NCBI GenBank assembly: GCA_025517525.1
Contig: JAOPJZ010000005.1
Location: forward strand, 62,001-126,000
Source: Natronosalvus hydrolyticus
GTDB taxonomy: Archaea; Halobacteriota; Halobacteria; Halobacteriales; Natrialbaceae
Length of the DNA: 64,000 nt
Reading direction: 5' to 3'
Below, piece by piece: positions 46,585 to 55,498 of the stretch. Each line of letters opens with the position of its first letter. Position 1 is the first letter of the stretch. The notes beneath the pieces are model-generated. The model did not search any database and was not told where the DNA came from. It was given only the letters and a program-made list of their open reading frames with translations. The translations under genes were made by a program, and so were the position numbers.

Positions 46585-47595
46585 ATGAGCGATCAGACCC
46601 AGATCGACCTCGATTTCGTCCAGCTTGGCCGAACCGGTATCCATACGAGTGAACTGCAGTTTGGCACCTGGCGATTCGGTCGAACGACCGAAGAAGGCAA
46701 CCTCGAGATCAGCGAGGAGCGCGCTCACGAATTGCTCGACGCCTACGCTGACGCCGGCGGCCGATACATCGACACCGCAGACGTCTACGGCGGTGGCGAG
46801 AGCGAGCGCTGGATCGGTGACTGGCTCGACGAACGCGACCGCGAACGGTACACGATTGCCTCGAAACTCTACTGGCAAATTCGTGACGGCGACCCGAACA
46901 GCGGGGGAACCAACCGGAAAAACGTCCGCCATCGCGTCGACGCCATTCTCGATCGACTCGAGACCGACTATATCGATGTCCTCTATATCCACCGCTGGGA
47001 CGACGCGACACCGACCCAGGAGATGATGAAAACCCTCAACGGAATCGTCGAATCGGGCAAAGTGCATTATCTTGGTGCGTCCACGATGCGGCCGAACGCG
47101 TGGAAAGTCGCCCGGGCGAACGCCATCGCCGACGCACACGGCTGGGAGCCCTTTACCGTCTTGCAGCCACGATATAACCTGGTCGACCGCGAAATCGAAG
47201 GCGACTACCTCGAGTTCGCCCGACAGCGCAACCTGGCGGTCTGTCCCTGGAGTCCCCTCGGGCAGGGCTTTTTGACCGGAAAGTATACTCGAGACGAAGC
47301 AATCCCGGAGGACTCAAAAGTGGCCGAGTCGAGTCGGTTCAGGGACTCGTATCTCACCGAGGAAAACTTCGACCTACACGACGAACTCGACGCCGTCGCC
47401 ACGGAGGTAGACGCCACACCGGCACAGGTCGCCCTCGCCTGGTTGTGTCATCGTGACGGCGTCACCGCACCAATCGTCGGTGCGCGCACGGTAGACCAAC
47501 TCAAGGAAAACCTTGCAGCCGCATCGATCGATCTCTCCGAAGAGCAGGTCGACCGGTTGACGGCCGCAAAGCCGGGCCCGTACGACGGACTCTGA
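46585..47595 (+). CDS. Aldo/keto reductase
   Basis: A 336-residue AKR. The tetrad is Asp and Tyr in YIDTADVYGGGESERWIG, Lys in IASKLYW, and His in LYIHRWDD; the C-terminal cofactor segment is APIVGARTVDQLKENLAAA. A GTG at 46582 would add one residue. It is similar in type to, but distinct from, the enzyme at 853. Substrate unknown. Divergent from the universal stress gene. Confidence 0.9.
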   Translation: MSDQTQIDLDFVQLGRTGIHTSELQFGTWRFGRTTEEGNLEISEERAHELLDAYADAGGRYIDTADVYGGGESERWIGDWLDERDRERYTIASKLYWQIRDGDPNSGGTNRKNVRHRVDAILDRLETDYIDVLYIHRWDDATPTQEMMKTLNGIVESGKVHYLGASTMRPNAWKVARANAIADAHGWEPFTVLQPRYNLVDREIEGDYLEFARQRNLAVCPWSPLGQGFLTGKYTRDEAIPEDSKVAESSRFRDSYLTEENFDLHDELDAVATEVDATPAQVALAWLCHRDGVTAPIVGARTVDQLKENLAAASIDLSEEQVDRLTAAKPGPYDGL

Positions 47596-47641
47596 ACCAC
47601 CTACACCACTGGGTTACGATTCAGCTACCGACGTGGCGACG

Positions 47642-47677
47642 ACACCGTTAGCGTACTCAACACCGTTAGCGTACTCA
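47642..47677. repeat. 18-bp tandem duplication
   Basis: ACACCGTTAGCGTACTCA is present twice, back to back, at 47642-47659 and 47660-47677, just downstream of the aldo/keto reductase. It is a recent slippage duplication. No function is evident. Confidence 0.85.
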
Positions 47678-47858
47678 CACTAGATTAACGGTTCGCGTAA
47701 CGGGTTTTCGACAGCTATTCCGCCGATAGATGGCTATTCCGATGATACTTTCTCAAGGATGCGCACGGTCGACCCCACAGAGAGACTGTTGGAACAATTG
47801 ACTGCCGAGCGCTCACCACGGGTCGGCACTCGGCGGTACGTGCCGCCACCGGCCCCTA

Positions 47859-48314
47859 TCACTCAGATGACCCCCCAGCCGCTCGTTCTCGCCACTCCCG
47901 TTGCTGTTCGCGCTCGGAGATGTGATGAACGCCGTCGGCGAGTTCCTCCCGGACGTCGGTTTCGAACGCCGTTACATCCGCGAGGAACCCCTCCGAAAAC
48001 TCGTCTACCACCTCGTAGGTCCAGCGATTACCGATGGCTCCGGCCGGCAGGTGTTCGTCGCGGAGATCGTCTGCCCACGATTCGTGGCCAGCATCTCGGA
48101 GTAACGTCTCTGCCGTAGCCATTCGGTCCATGGCTCGCCCGACCTCGTGATGGCACTCGAGCAGGGTGCCGTAGCCGCGGTAGAGATGCTCGATTGCGAG
48201 TTGGAGTTCGTGAAGACAGTCCTGTTCGGCGGAGGCCAGTTCGATTTCGTCGCAGGACGTGGTCGACCCATCACCCGTATGTGGGTCGTCCGATTCGTCG
48301 CCTGATGGAACCAT
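47859..48314 (-). CDS. Uncharacterised helical protein
   Basis: A 151-residue acidic protein from the ATG at 48314 (MVPSGDESDDPHTGDGSTTS); the open frame upstream is not protein-like. It is predicted mostly helical: LASAEQDCLHELQLAIEHLY and FLADVTAFETDVREELADGV. A His-rich part (LLECHHEVGRAMDRM) could bind metal. No family recognised. It is single and convergent with the aldo/keto reductase. Confidence 0.65.
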   Translation of the reverse strand: MVPSGDESDDPHTGDGSTTSCDEIELASAEQDCLHELQLAIEHLYRGYGTLLECHHEVGRAMDRMATAETLLRDAGHESWADDLRDEHLPAGAIGNRWTYEVVDEFSEGFLADVTAFETDVREELADGVHHISEREQQREWRERAAGGSSE

Positions 48315-48798
48315 ACGCACGCGACCACGAAGAGATACAAAATACTGGCTCCCGGACAGTCTGCTCACCCGCTGTGCCCCGAGGGTTGCGACTCGGCGCT
48401 CGATTCCGGCAGCCGGTGTCGAAAGCGTGACAGGAACTCAATTTCGGAACGAACAACCGAACGAGTCCTGGTCGAGACGCATATAGTTACAATTGAAACG
48501 AATCGCACATCTATCAAGACGCTGCCTTGTGATAGGATGGGAATGATTTTCAATTGATAATATGGCTGACAGGGCTTTGGAACGCGATCAGGTCCGGTCG
48601 GAATCCTTCGGACCTGAACGGAATGGGTATGGACATTTTCCAGATAGCCGGGAAGCGAGCGCTAAACGCCTCTAACGGCATTTTTGAGCCAGGGACATTG
48701 GATCATCAGAGCAACGAACCGCTTGCAGAGATGAATATCAATTCCTCAACAAACGCTCATAGTCTTTAACCGTCTCGAGCGAGTTTCTCTACTCGTCC
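48315..48798. other. Region upstream of TFB with inverted repeats
   Basis: No convincing gene in 484 bases. CAATTGAAA (48490) and TTTCAATTG (48549) form an inverted repeat, and a stem-loop lies at 48589. A 38-codon frame from the ATG at 48562 covers the stem-loop but has no recognisable motif. The TFB promoter is probably the AT-rich TAGTCTTTAACC near 48760. Confidence 0.4.
48589..48616 (+). ncRNA. Possible stem-loop RNA element
   Basis: CAGGTCCG and CGGACCTG form a perfect 8-bp stem around a 12-base loop, in non-coding DNA upstream of TFB. It could be part of a small RNA or a terminator. No T-tract follows. The stem is seen; transcription is not known. Confidence 0.25.
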
Positions 48799-49764
48799 AT
48801 GAAACGCCCGCCTCGACAGAAAGAGCGCACGGAGACGACATCAACGGAGGAAACCGAGACAGAGGAGGGCCGAACCTGTCCGGAGTGCCACTCGAGTTCA
48901 CTACGCCAGAGTGCAGATGGCAGCGAGGTCAGTTGTGAAGACTGTGGATTGATCCTCGAAGAAGAGACGATAGACCGCGGTCCAGAGTGGCGGGCATTCA
49001 ACGCTTCCGAACGCGATAGCAAATCCCGCGTCGGTGCGCCGACAACCCAGACGATGCACGACAAGGGACTGACGACGACTATCGACTGGAAGAACAAAGA
49101 CGCCTACGGCCGGTCGCTCTCCTCGGAAAAACGCAGTCAGATGAATCGGTTGCGCAAGTGGCAAGAACGTATCCGAACCAAAGACGCCGGCGAACGCAAC
49201 CTTCAGTTTGCGCTTTCGGAAACCGACCGCATGGCCTCTGCGCTCGGTGTCCCGCGTTCGGTTCGGGAAGTCGCAAGCGTCCTCTATCGGCGCGCCCTAG
49301 AGGAAGACCTCATCCGCGGGCGCTCCATCGAAGGGGTCGCAACGAGTACGCTGTACGCCGCCTGTCGGATGGAAGGCATTCCACGCTCGCTCGACGAAGT
49401 ATCCGCCGTCTCGCGCGTCGACCGGATGGAAATCGGCCGCACCTATCGATACATCTCGAAAGAACTCGGCCTCGAGATGCAACCCGTCGACCCGAAGAAG
49501 TACGTCCCCCGGTTTTGCTCCGAACTCGAACTTTCCGAGGAGGTCCAGAACAAAGCCAACGAGATCATCGACACGACTGCCGAACAGGGACTGCTCTCCG
49601 GAAAATCGCCCACCGGCTATGCAGCGGCCGCAATCTATGCTGCTGCCCTGCTGTGTAACGAGAAAAAGACTCAGAACGAAGTCGCCAACGTCGCACAGGT
49701 CACCGAAGTCACGATTCGAAACCGCTACCAGGAACAGATCAGCGCGATGGGCTTCCCGAACTAG
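48799..49764 (+). CDS. tfb: Transcription initiation factor IIB (TFB)
   Basis: A 321-residue TFB. The zinc ribbon uses CPEC (27-30) and CEDC (46-49), followed by the B-finger region [19 protein letters not shown]. Two cyclin repeats follow: about 110-205 ([20 protein letters not shown]) and 205-310 ([20 protein letters not shown]). It recruits RNA polymerase to TBP-bound promoters. Haloarchaea have several TFBs with partly separate regulons; which one this is cannot be told from sequence alone. Single gene. Confidence 0.95.
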   Translation: MKRPPRQKERTETTSTEETETEEGRTCPECHSSSLRQSADGSEVSCEDCGLILEEETIDRGPEWRAFNASERDSKSRVGAPTTQTMHDKGLTTTIDWKNKDAYGRSLSSEKRSQMNRLRKWQERIRTKDAGERNLQFALSETDRMASALGVPRSVREVASVLYRRALEEDLIRGRSIEGVATSTLYAACRMEGIPRSLDEVSAVSRVDRMEIGRTYRYISKELGLEMQPVDPKKYVPRFCSELELSEEVQNKANEIIDTTAEQGLLSGKSPTGYAAAAIYAAALLCNEKKTQNEVANVAQVTEVTIRNRYQEQISAMGFPN

Positions 49765-49885
49765 AGCCGGGGTTGTCGCTCCTCGAGTTCTTCGCGGGGT
49801 CTGCGTCCAACGGTACTGATTGCTATCGAGCGGTTGCAACGCACCAACAGGAGGGAGGGGTATTTTACAGTTTCATACCGACAGG

Positions 49886-50245
49886 ATGGCTATGGGAGGT
49901 GGATTGGAACCGACCGAGAAGTACGATGGCACCATCCGAGTCCGATTGTTGGATGACGCTGCTGAGACGACAGAAATTCGTTGTGCCTCGTACCACGATG
50001 CTATCGACGTTGTAAAAGACCACCAGTGTTCGGTGACAGCAGCGAAGATCATCGACCGAGACGATGATGTGGTATTCACCTCCGCAGAGATGGACATCGA
50101 CGACTGGGCGCGTGAGTGGGAACACGCGAAACGTAGCCTCTCAGTGGCCGTCGACGCATACGACTGCCCATACGACAATATCGCTTGCTTTACTGATGAC
50201 CTGTGCGTCCACTGTAAGATGGACGCGGTGCAGGCCCAGTACTGA
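49886..50245 (+). CDS. Uncharacterised haloarchaeal protein
   Basis: A 119-residue protein from the ATG at 49886, chosen because a TATA-like TATTTTACA lies about 25 bases before it; the longer frame from 49820 is less likely. It has a beta-rich first half (DGTIRVRLLDDAAETTEIRC) and a C-terminal Cys set: Cys in YDCPYDNIACF and CVHCKMDAVQ, perhaps a metal site. No family recognised. Single gene. Confidence 0.65.
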   Translation: MAMGGGLEPTEKYDGTIRVRLLDDAAETTEIRCASYHDAIDVVKDHQCSVTAAKIIDRDDDVVFTSAEMDIDDWAREWEHAKRSLSVAVDAYDCPYDNIACFTDDLCVHCKMDAVQAQY

Positions 50246-50483
50246 TAGAGATTATCGTAGGAGTTCATCATTTCCCAACGAAGAACCGAGATATAACGCC
50301 GAAGGCCGGACTTCGAGACCCCGAATGGCTACGATAATCCCTATGACTCGAGATTCGTTACGGTGGTACTCCCGGGTCGACACTGTAATTCTGGAGGGGC
50401 ATCGCCGCCGGTTTCAGGTGACGCGTATCCGCTCATCCGGTCAATATGGTCGCAACTGCTCCCACAAGACTCACCCAGTTTCC

Positions 50484-50628
50484 ACCGGCGGTCCGATTCA
50501 AAACGGCTCCTCGAGCGAGGACGTCACTGGGACAACCAACCGTTTCGGTGGCCTGGTCGGAAGCAACCAGGGTGCCGTGACCCAGTCGTCCTCGAGCGCC
50601 GACGTTTACATCGGTGGGCGCATGCTTT
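50484..50628 (+). pseudogene. Remnant of a GLUG-motif surface protein gene
   Basis: The plus frame reads GPIQNGSSSEDVTGTTNRFG then GLVGSNQGAVTQSSSSADVY, a clear GLUG-type repeat (the GGLVGxNxG pattern of secreted adhesin-like proteins). There is no start, signal or anchor. The reading runs straight into palindromic element copy 5 at 50629, where similarity stops. It is the debris of a larger gene, cut at the element. Confidence 0.65.
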
Positions 50629-50706
50629 TACGGTCTACTGTAGGCTCTTACCGGTATTGGCCATACCGAGTCGGAAATCACCGGTGAAAAGGAACAGCAG
50701 ACCGTA
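50629..50706. repeat. Palindromic repeat element, copy 5
   Basis: Starts TACGGTCTACTGTAGG and ends AACAGCAGACCGTA, so the outer arms pair (TACGGTCTACTGT against ACAGCAGACCGTA). It lies 32 bases upstream of the exonuclease gene at 50739 and directly follows the GLUG gene remnant. TATATA follows its right end and may serve the downstream promoter. Confidence 0.85.
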
Positions 50707-50738
50707 TATACATCACCACCCACAACGACAATCCAGTA

Positions 50739-52259
50739 ATGGCCGTCGCTGACTCGCTGGCACTGCTAACGCTCCCATCGACGACGCTCGAGGAACTCCC
50801 CCAGCCTGCTGTTCGTGACGCTTTGCAGTACTTCGAGCGGGATCTCATCACGATTCCGGGCCCCCGTAATCCGGTCGCGTATGCGGCCGTCCGTGATGGC
50901 GCTCCGAACCGGCCTATCGTTCACCCACAACTGGGCCACGGTGGTGACCCCATCAACCACTACCGCTACAGCGATGGTGGCGTTCGTGAGGCGGGCGATC
51001 AGGACCTGCCACCAAAGACGATAGACGTCATTGCGGTACAGCGTGCAGACGTACTCGCTCGTCTCGAGACCCAACTCTCGACAGGTGAACGACGGACCGG
51101 CAGCGAGGGAGCCACGTTCCTGATCGTCCCACAACTGACCGTCGAGTGGGATACAACCGCACTCTCGTCGACGCTCCCAAACGCCGACGAACTCGCTGCA
51201 ATCAGTTCGGTACTCCCCGAGCCGATGACGGTACTCGCCGGTGGCCAACCAGCGACCTACGCTCACGAGTGGGGCCTGTCCCACGACGGTTCGACGGTAC
51301 GGGTCCCGGTTGCAGGACTCGGCGCAACGGATCGGGACGAATCGAAGATCGCCCAGTGTACCTGCACGCAACACGGCAATGTCGGTGCCGAAGCAGTCGA
51401 TGCTGACCAGTTCGGGCTACGCGCACTGCACGGTGTTGGCCGTTCAACCGCCGACCAGTTGCGAAAACACGGCTGTCAAACGACGCGTGACGTCCGCGAC
51501 CTCTCGGTCAGCGAGCTCACCGAACGTCCGGGTATCGGGCGAACCACTGCCGAGAAAATACACGCACACGCTGCGGTTATCGATTCGAGTGAGCCACTGG
51601 TGTTGACGAACAAAACGCCGGTCAAAACGTGCGACGGTCGACCACCACTGTGTCTCGACATCGAAACTGATGGACTCACGCCAACGATCATCTGGCAAAT
51701 CGGCGTCTACGACCCGGCGACCGACAGCCACCAGGCGTTCATCGAAAAAACCAACCCAACCGACCCAGCACCAGTGCTCGAGGCATTCATCACCTGGCTG
51801 CTCGCCAACCACCGTGACCGAACCCTCCTGACCTGGAACGGTCATCGCTTCGATTACCGATATATTCGGCAGTTCCTCGACCGGTACCACCCCGAATACG
51901 TCGAAGCGTGGGACGGTCTCTGGACGTATGATCTGTACAGGTGGGCGGTTCGTGATGGTAACGCGTTGCTCCCCGGGCGAACGAACAAACTCGATCACGT
52001 TGCTCGAGCGACCGGCTACGAATCGGGAGACACGGCCCTCACGGGTGCACAGACGGCAGCCGCGTACCAGCGGTTCATGCGGAACCCCAAGGATCCAGCG
52101 AGCGAACCCGACTGGGAGCGCCACCGGGCGTACTGCGAGGACGATTGTCGAGCGCTCTGGTACGTCTACCGGACCGTTATGGAAGCACCACGACGTGACA
52201 TGACCGATAGTGGTGCCGGTGGTGCCGATGGACAACAGGCCGGACTGACTGATTTCTAG
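50739..52259 (+). CDS. Helix-hairpin-helix plus DEDD exonuclease, MrfB/YprB-like
   Basis: A 506-residue protein. Residues 1-220 are an uncharacterised domain. Residues about 225-282 contain two helix-hairpin-helix motifs (LHGVGRSTADQLRKHG and RPGIGRTTAEKIHAHA). Residues 300-475 are a DEDDy exonuclease: Asp307/Glu309 in CLDIETDG, Asp372 in NGHRFDYRYI, and Tyr465-x3-Asp469 in YCEDD. The gene ends two bases before the DUF1998-type helicase. In Bacillus subtilis the exonuclease MrfB (YprB) and helicase MrfA (YprA) act together on mitomycin-C lesions. The pairing here suggests the same kind of excision repair. Confidence 0.85.
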   Translation: MAVADSLALLTLPSTTLEELPQPAVRDALQYFERDLITIPGPRNPVAYAAVRDGAPNRPIVHPQLGHGGDPINHYRYSDGGVREAGDQDLPPKTIDVIAVQRADVLARLETQLSTGERRTGSEGATFLIVPQLTVEWDTTALSSTLPNADELAAISSVLPEPMTVLAGGQPATYAHEWGLSHDGSTVRVPVAGLGATDRDESKIAQCTCTQHGNVGAEAVDADQFGLRALHGVGRSTADQLRKHGCQTTRDVRDLSVSELTERPGIGRTTAEKIHAHAAVIDSSEPLVLTNKTPVKTCDGRPPLCLDIETDGLTPTIIWQIGVYDPATDSHQAFIEKTNPTDPAPVLEAFITWLLANHRDRTLLTWNGHRFDYRYIRQFLDRYHPEYVEAWDGLWTYDLYRWAVRDGNALLPGRTNKLDHVARATGYESGDTALTGAQTAAAYQRFMRNPKDPASEPDWERHRAYCEDDCRALWYVYRTVMEAPRRDMTDSGAGGADGQQAGLTDF

Positions 52260-52261
52260 CC

Positions 52262-54976
52262 ATGACCGAGATACCCACGACAGAGACGGATATCCAGGCC
52301 AAAATCGACGTCACGGGCACCGCCCTCGTCGAAACGTTTCCACGCACGGGCCTCACCTCCGAATCCGAATATATCGATATCATCGAACTGCCCGCAAAGC
52401 CAGCAAACACCGTTCCAGCAGGCGATGTGCTGGTACCCACACTCGCAGACCCGTACCCGTACGACCTGTTCAGCCACCAGGCAACCGCACTGGACGCACT
52501 CGGGGCCGGCGACAACGTCACGGTCACGACGTCGACCTCGAGCGGGAAAACCCACATTTACGGCCTCCAGATTGCCCGAAATCTTCTCGAGGCCGATGTC
52601 CTCAACCCTGATGGAACTCGCGCGAAAGACGCCACCACTGCGTCGACCGCCCTGTGCGTGTATCCGACGAAGGCACTGACGAAAGACCAGCACGAGGCGC
52701 TCGAGGAACTGTACGACCAACTCGGTCTCGACGTTCGGGTCCGGGTGTACGACGGTGACACGACCGGTGATCGTCGAGCGATCCGCGAGGGGGCCGACGT
52801 TATCCTCACCAACTTTGCCGGCCTCAACGTCTACCTCGAACACCACGACAGGTGGAGCCGTTTTTACAGCGGCCTCGATCTCGTTGCGGTCGACGAATCA
52901 CACACCTATACCGGCGTCGAAGGGATGCACGTCGCGTGGATCCTCCGACGGCTGCACCGCGTCGTCGACTACTGGGGTGGCACTCCACAGTACGTCCTCA
53001 CGTCGGCGACGATCGGTAATCCGAGGGTGCACTCAGAAACACTGCTCAACGCGCCAGTGACCGTCGTCGACGAGGACGGGTCACCACACGGACGACGGGA
53101 TCTCGTTTTCTGGAACCCACCACCGCGTGCAAAGGCCGAAAACGAGACTGGTGATCCGGCCTCTGCACTCGAGGGGGAGACGGATACAGACGAAAGAGCC
53201 GTAACTGAGCGCGTCCCCGCAAGCGTCGAGGCACCCAGAATATTCGATCACCTGACGGCAAGAAGCGTTCGAACGTTGCTGTTCTGTCCAAGCCGTAAAC
53301 TCACCGAACTGAGTGTGCAACGAGCAGCAGATCATCGTCGATCCACCCCTCGAGCGTCCGGGCGCTCGAGTTCCGGCGACTATGCGGCGTACAATGCCGG
53401 GCTCGGCCGCCGCACACGTCACGCCCGAGAACACCAGTTCAAGACCGGCGCACTCACCGGCCTCGCGACCACCTCCGCACTCGAACTCGGCATCGATATC
53501 GGGAGCCTCGATGCGACCATCCTGATGGGGTATCCCGGACAGCGCCAGGCCTTCTGGCAACGGATTGGCCGTGCAGGGCGCGGAGCCAGTCGAAGTCTCG
53601 CCGTGATGGTCGGCGATCACCGCACCCTCGATCAGTACGTCATGAACAATCCGGAGTACGTGCTCGAGACCGACGTCGAAGACGCGGTCGTCGATATCTC
53701 GAACAATGCCGTCTTCGCCAGCCACGTATTGTGTGCCGCTGACGAGATTGCCCTCGACGAAGCAGATATCGACACGTTCGCCGACGAAGAGCGCCTCCGA
53801 GCCGCCACAAAAATGTGGCGCGAAGCCGGCTTCGTCGACGGCTACCTCCAGGGGGCAGTCCATTACAGCGGCCCCCGCCGCCCACAAACCCGTGTCAATC
53901 TCTATGGTACCACCGACATAGACTATCAGCTTCGACTTGCTGACGGTGTCGACCGAGAACGCTGGGGGCTCCCCGACGAACTCGATCTGGAACCCGTTGA
54001 CCGAAACCGTGCTTACCGCGATTATCACGAAGGCGCTGTCAGGCTCCAGCACGGCCAACAGTTCGAAGTCGTCACTGTCGACGAGGACCGACCCCAGCCT
54101 GTCATCGAACTCGAGCCGGTCGATCGCCCGTACTACACACGGACACGAAACAAGGTCACTGTGCTCGATGCCACGTCCGAACGGTCTCGAGAGATTAACG
54201 GGTTTACGCTTCACTTCGGTCGCGGAACGGTGTTCGTCCATCACCACGCCTACGACGAGATGTACATCGGCAACAGCGAGCCGAAACGACAGCTGATTCC
54301 GACGAACACCCCACCGATCCTGATGGACACCCAGTTGTGCTGGCTCGAGGTTCCCGAAGAGATCGAAGCGGCGCTCATTCGGAAATATCGCGAGTACGGC
54401 GTCGAGACAGGTGTCGGGCAGGAGCAATCAGGTGTTGCACACCTCGGGTACATCGCCGGGTTACACGCGGCCGAACACGCAACCATCCAGACCGCACCGC
54501 TCGAGCTTAGAGTCGATAAAAACGATCTTGGTGGGTTAGCGACGCTCGTCATGGACACCCACTATGCCCACCCGGAGCACGACGACCTCGCCGACTCGAT
54601 CGGTGACTCCTTCGAAGCCGCCAGGGCCGTCCTCGAGCGACGCTCCCGGGAGTTAGGTGAACAGACGGCGTCGGGCTGGTTCATTTACGACGGCGTCGAT
54701 GGTGGGCTCGGATTCGCTCGCGCAATTTACGAGCAGTTCGAGGCTCTCGCCGAGCGCGCCCGCGATCAACTTCGCGACTGTCAGTGCGGACAGCCCAATG
54801 GGTGTCCGGCCTGTACGTTCGACGAAAACTGCGGCAACGATAACAAACCACTCCTCAGAGCATCAGCCGTGGACGTCCTCGAGCAACTTCTGGGCGAGGC
54901 CGATCGTGACGACCTCGAGGCGTATCTCCCTGACGAGTACGGTGGTGAACGTCGACCAACACTGTTCTACTCGTGA
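52262..54976 (+). CDS. DEAD/DEAH-box helicase with C-terminal Cys cluster (MrfA/YprA, Hrq1-like)
   Basis: A 904-residue SF2 helicase. Walker A is TSTSSGKT (90-97), DESH is at 211-214, TSAT at 247-250, and motif VI is QRIGRAGR (433-440). The DUF1998-like C-terminal domain carries the Cys cluster 840, 842, 848, 851 and 857 within CQCGQPNGCPACTFDENCGN, as in MrfA and Hrq1. Residues about 300-325 are an acidic insertion. It is co-transcribed with the exonuclease. Bacterial MrfA unwinds DNA 3'-5' for mitomycin repair; a DNA-lesion role in this archaeon is inference. Confidence 0.88.
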   Translation: MTEIPTTETDIQAKIDVTGTALVETFPRTGLTSESEYIDIIELPAKPANTVPAGDVLVPTLADPYPYDLFSHQATALDALGAGDNVTVTTSTSSGKTHIYGLQIARNLLEADVLNPDGTRAKDATTASTALCVYPTKALTKDQHEALEELYDQLGLDVRVRVYDGDTTGDRRAIREGADVILTNFAGLNVYLEHHDRWSRFYSGLDLVAVDESHTYTGVEGMHVAWILRRLHRVVDYWGGTPQYVLTSATIGNPRVHSETLLNAPVTVVDEDGSPHGRRDLVFWNPPPRAKAENETGDPASALEGETDTDERAVTERVPASVEAPRIFDHLTARSVRTLLFCPSRKLTELSVQRAADHRRSTPRASGRSSSGDYAAYNAGLGRRTRHAREHQFKTGALTGLATTSALELGIDIGSLDATILMGYPGQRQAFWQRIGRAGRGASRSLAVMVGDHRTLDQYVMNNPEYVLETDVEDAVVDISNNAVFASHVLCAADEIALDEADIDTFADEERLRAATKMWREAGFVDGYLQGAVHYSGPRRPQTRVNLYGTTDIDYQLRLADGVDRERWGLPDELDLEPVDRNRAYRDYHEGAVRLQHGQQFEVVTVDEDRPQPVIELEPVDRPYYTRTRNKVTVLDATSERSREINGFTLHFGRGTVFVHHHAYDEMYIGNSEPKRQLIPTNTPPILMDTQLCWLEVPEEIEAALIRKYREYGVETGVGQEQSGVAHLGYIAGLHAAEHATIQTAPLELRVDKNDLGGLATLVMDTHYAHPEHDDLADSIGDSFEAARAVLERRSRELGEQTASGWFIYDGVDGGLGFARAIYEQFEALAERARDQLRDCQCGQPNGCPACTFDENCGNDNKPLLRASAVDVLEQLLGEADRDDLEAYLPDEYGGERRPTLFYS

Positions 54977-55036
54977 CTGCCTGGTTTCGGACCGGTAAAC
55001 GAGTACGCTTATCTCGTCCCAAGGTATTCTTCAGGT

Positions 55037-55498
55037 ATGCCTAGAAGATTATCCAAAAGGCCTGCAGAGAATATATCACTCTCGAGAGCCGGTGAACGGA
55101 CCCTTCGCATCGGCGACGACAGCCCCATCCGGATCAGTACAGGCCATCGGATTCTGCACCACGATGGCAAATGTGCCCGGCCACACGGGCACAACTACGA
55201 GATTACGGTCGAAGTCACGGGCGAGTTGTCCGAACACGGGTGGATCGTCGATAAGGGCGACGTGACTGCAGTCATCGACGACTGGGATCACCGATTTCTC
55301 GTCCAGGAAGGCGATCCGCTGATCGAGGCGTTTGCACAATCGGATGACACCGACGCACTGGTCATCCTCGAGCATCCCCCCACGGCCGAGGTGATGGCAG
55401 TGCTGCTCGAGGAACGCATGCTCGAGGCGTTCCCTGATACCGTCTCGGGAGTTTCGGTGACCGTTCGAGAAACCAACGAACTCTGTGCCACGTACTAA
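55037..55498 (+). CDS. queD: 6-carboxy-5,6,7,8-tetrahydropterin synthase (QueD)
   Basis: A 153-residue T-fold enzyme converting dihydroneopterin triphosphate to 6-carboxytetrahydropterin, the second step toward preQ0 after GTP cyclohydrolase. Zinc ligands are the His of STGHRI and the HGH of CARPHGHNY; the catalytic Cys is in the same segment, and HPPTAEVMAVLL is conserved. It has a 30-residue N-terminal extension. It overlaps queE by one base (TAATG). Confidence 0.9.
   Translation: MPRRLSKRPAENISLSRAGERTLRIGDDSPIRISTGHRILHHDGKCARPHGHNYEITVEVTGELSEHGWIVDKGDVTAVIDDWDHRFLVQEGDPLIEAFAQSDDTDALVILEHPPTAEVMAVLLEERMLEAFPDTVSGVSVTVRETNELCATY

Noticed and set aside
50363..50752. 129-codon plus-strand frame over the GLUG remnant
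   Set aside because: Wrong frame relative to the GLUG repeat and Arg/Pro-rich; it runs through the palindromic element.
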